A stretch of 25,211 nt of DNA, taken from positions 1 through 25,211 of the IMG/VR virus record IMGVR_UViG_3300030116_001321. One strand, given 5' to 3'. The notes beneath the pieces were generated by a model. That model saw only the letters and a list, made by a program, of their open reading frames with translations. It searched no databases and was not told where the DNA came from. The stretch is from a virus. A program made the translations under genes and the position numbers. This document shows positions 23,656 through 25,211 of this stretch, one piece after another (the first letter of the stretch is position 1; every line of letters begins with the position of its first letter).

Positions 23656-24095
23656 ATATAGAAAAGCTGCGAAAGCAGTTAGAGATTGACGAGGGTGTAA
23701 AGTATGAGGTCTATCTGGATCACCTCGGTAAGAAAACTTTTGGAATTGGGCATCTCACAATTTCAGGTGATCCTGAAAATGATATGGAAGTTGGTACACC
23801 TGTATCTGAGAAAAGGGTTCAGGAAGTTTTTGATAAAGATGTTCAGTCTGTTATTGATGATTGTAAAAGATTGCACAGTGATTTTAATTCTTTACCTGAA
23901 GAGTGCAAGCAAATCGTGGGGAACATGATGTTTAATATGGGCTTGCCAAAGATGAAAGCTTTTAAAAAGATGAACAAAGCTATTGAGAATAGAGATTGGA
24001 ATGAAGCTGCAAATCAAATGATTGACAGCAAATGGTATCGTACCGTTCCTAACAGGGCAGATCGTCTTGTTCAGAGGATGCGTATGGTTAGCTAA
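23652..24095 (+). CDS. Endolysin, T4-type lysozyme (GH24)
   Basis: Muramidase that breaks glycan strands at lysis. 147 residues with the T4 lysozyme triad in place: Glu14 (in IDEG), Asp23 (YLDHLG) and Thr29 (KKTFGIGHL). The tail WYRTVPNRADRLVQRMR matches the family's C-terminal end. T4 lysozyme has 164 residues, so this is slightly short but complete. No signal peptide or signal-anchor segment is visible, so it needs a pore-forming holin, which agrees with the gene before it (ATGA overlap). The stop codon lies inside a ten-base-pair inverted repeat. Identification is secure. Confidence 0.95.
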   Translation: MNIEKLRKQLEIDEGVKYEVYLDHLGKKTFGIGHLTISGDPENDMEVGTPVSEKRVQEVFDKDVQSVIDDCKRLHSDFNSLPEECKQIVGNMMFNMGLPKMKAFKKMNKAIENRDWNEAANQMIDSKWYRTVPNRADRLVQRMRMVS

Positions 24096-24120
24096 GATTC
24101 TCCTCCCATCTCTTAGCTAA
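24088..24120 (+). repeat. Inverted repeat across the endolysin stop codon
   Basis: TTAGCTAAGA (24088-24097) and TCTTAGCTAA (24111-24120) form a perfect ten-base-pair stem with a 13-base pyrimidine-rich loop. The endolysin TAA is in the first arm. There is no T run after it, so it is not a terminator on its own; it stands six bases before the stem of the real terminator and may protect the 3' end of the mRNA. Confidence 0.75.
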
Positions 24121-24125
24121 ACTCA

Positions 24126-24168
24126 CCCCCGACTTGAGCTTGTTGGTTGGCTCGTCGGGGGTTTTTTT
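24126..24168 (+). terminator. Intrinsic terminator of the + strand late operon
   Basis: Stem CCCCCGAC (24126-24133) with GTCGGGGG (24154-24161), a two-base bulge, an inner GAGC/GCTC stem, then seven T (24162-24168). A textbook strong terminator closing the structural and lysis operon 30 bases after the last stop codon. Confidence 0.94.
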
Positions 24169-24310
24169 ATTAGTTGTAATCTAATTCTGTAAACAACCTA
24201 CAACCGATACAACCTATACAACAAAAAAGAACGAGGGTTGCCCACAACAAAACAACCCTCGCTCAGTTGAGGCAGTTGAGATTAGTTTGGAGAACACTTC
24301 TCTGCCTCTC
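24169..24310. other. Convergent intergenic region
   Basis: The space between the converging operons. It holds the - strand terminator, then a near-tandem CAGTTGAGG/CAGTTGAG pair (24264-24280) and a weak seven-base inverted repeat (GAGGCAG at 24269-24275 with CTGCCTC at 24302-24308). No gene seen. Confidence 0.6.
24222..24261 (-). terminator. Intrinsic terminator of the - strand operon
   Basis: Read on the - strand, CGAGGGTTG (24261-24253) and CAACCCTCG (24240-24232) make a perfect nine-base-pair stem with a 12-base loop, followed by TTCTTTTTTG. It ends the ERF operon 50 bases past its last stop and faces the + strand terminator. Confidence 0.9.
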
Positions 24311-24730
24311 CTAGAACGGAACTTCATCCTCTAAAGTAACAGAATTACTTTCTGGTTCAATAGATTTGTTATCACCACCTGGAATTTTCTCAGATACAGA
24401 TAGACTCAAATAGTTTCCTTTTTCTGATTGCCGTTTCCAAGCTGCAAGTTTCATTTCTTCTCCTAAATGATCTTGCAAACTACCAGAATAATTGGGTGCT
24501 TTTTCATTGATAATTTTATTACCGTTTGCATCAAGTCTACCTTCATTTTCAAACATAATACCTAGCTCTTGGTACACTCTGATAATTTTTTTACCACCTT
24601 TGGTTTCTCCTGTAATGTAGGCACATTGTTTTTCAATACCGTTTACATCAAGTTTACCTGCTAGAATAAACTTCTGATCTGGAAAGGGTGGAAATGCAGC
24701 ACCCTTGTTTGTGTTGTCGTAGTCTGACAT
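24311..24730 (-). CDS. Protein with SSB-like acidic tip, next to ERF
   Basis: 139 residues, starting at ATG 24730 directly against the ERF stop with AAGGAGA upstream. The body (FILAGKLDVNGIEKQCAYIT, then KLAAWKRQSEKGNYLSLSVS) looks beta-rich; the AWKRQSEKGNYLSL part resembles DUF736-type proteins. The C-terminus is a disordered acidic stretch ending LEDEVPF, very close to the DDDIPF-type tip by which SSB recruits repair and replication proteins. I read it as a single-strand-binding or SSB-mimicking partner of the annealing protein encoded just before it. No OB fold can be proven by eye. Confidence 0.6.
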   Translation of the reverse strand: MSDYDNTNKGAAFPPFPDQKFILAGKLDVNGIEKQCAYITGETKGGKKIIRVYQELGIMFENEGRLDANGNKIINEKAPNYSGSLQDHLGEEMKLAAWKRQSEKGNYLSLSVSEKIPGGDNKSIEPESNSVTLEDEVPF

Positions 24731-25198
24731 TTAAAAGTCTCCTTCTGTTTCTGGTTTAATTGGAATTGGTAATTCTTTGCGTGGCTGTAACTCTGCTTCA
24801 TTACCATCATCATCTTCTGGTGCTATGCAAGCCATCTGCAATGCACCATATCGTCGAGCGTAAGTAATTGCTGAACCTAGACCTTGCATAGTTTGTTTTT
24901 CTAAGATCAAAGGTACTCTTGATACAAATGTTGCACCTGTTACATGAGTGAGTATTGTATCTACATAATCATTACCTGCTTCATCACGACCAGATGGTTG
25001 TGTAACTATAAAACCATTGTTGTGAAATGCTTCCATACAAGCCTCAAGGACATTGGAAAGATCAGCGTATGCACTCCCTTTTGGTTTTCCTTTACTTGCA
25101 TAAAATGGATTATGAGATTGCTTTAATGCTTTACCCATTTCTTTTTGTGCTTTTAGATAACAGTCAAGTGCTGTTTGTTTTTCTTCTTTATTTGCCAT
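24731..25198 (-). CDS. erf: ERF-family single-strand annealing recombinase
   Basis: 155-residue DNA annealing protein of the ERF superfamily, first known from P22, which promotes recombination and genome circularisation or concatemer formation. The signatures are KGKPKGSAYADLSNVLEAC (about 32-51), and the hallmark GLGSAITYARRYGALQMACI followed by APEDDDGNEA. The start ATG (complement of 25196-25198) has AGGAGA upstream. It is encoded on the opposite strand to the virion genes, with the SSB-like gene immediately downstream, so both belong to a separate replication and recombination operon that continues beyond the right edge. Confidence 0.93.
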   Translation of the reverse strand: MANKEEKQTALDCYLKAQKEMGKALKQSHNPFYASKGKPKGSAYADLSNVLEACMEAFHNNGFIVTQPSGRDEAGNDYVDTILTHVTGATFVSRVPLILEKQTMQGLGSAITYARRYGALQMACIAPEDDDGNEAELQPRKELPIPIKPETEGDF

Positions 25199-25211
25199 CT
25201 TTAGTTCTCCT

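Overview
This window looks like the late (structural and lysis) half of a T7-type podovirus genome with low GC (roughly mid-30s percent overall). It is gene-dense: most genes on the + strand overlap the next by ATGA or TAATG, or are separated by only a few bases. The portal, scaffold, capsid, tail tubular A and B, internal virion proteins and T7-gp17-type fibre occur in nearly T7 order. The set of small basic companion proteins, the three-TM holin of the gene-transfer-agent type and the AT-rich composition suggest a marine phage, plausibly of an alphaproteobacterium. The host assignment is inference. No RNA polymerase, DNA polymerase or integrase is in the window, so lifestyle and replication class cannot be read directly.

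Layout on the + strand: end of the terminase small subunit (2-316); a non-coding gap; four very basic small proteins and one small hypothetical (451-1499); terminase large subunit (1486-3003); a gp7.3-like small protein (3006-3425); portal (3425-5017); a small hypothetical (5010-5279); scaffold (5263-6042); a T7 gp13-like acetyltransferase-fold protein (6014-6562); major capsid protein (6644-7459); a small head-associated protein (7471-7734); an intrinsic terminator; tail tubular A and B (7771-10934); three ejection proteins resembling gp14, gp15 and gp16 (10934-19099); a tail fibre with a self-cleaving S74 chaperone (19103-22198). A lysis cassette follows (22220-24095): a tail-anchored protein, an unlisted 33-residue membrane microprotein, a two-TM holin-like protein, a one-TM spanin-like protein, a three-TM holin and a T4-type lysozyme. 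The + strand operon closes with a hairpin at the lysozyme stop codon and a strong terminator.

A converging - strand operon enters from the right end. It encodes an ERF single-strand annealing protein followed by a protein with an SSB-like acidic tip, and ends at its own terminator (24222-24261). These two probably act together in recombination or replication, which would supply the DNA that the terminase packages through the portal.

The most unexpected signal is a perfect 18-bp palindrome at 5327-5344, inside the scaffold gene. Its central 16 bp, TGTTTCACGTGAAACA, equal the bacterial chromosomal parS consensus bound by ParB. A site like this in a virion-assembly gene suggests that the phage genome recruits a ParB, either the host's or its own. 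Other points worth checking are the membrane microprotein, the highly basic gene cluster between the terminase subunits, the relocated gp13-like gene, a GC-rich island in the portal gene, and the terminator that sits in the leader of tail tubular A.
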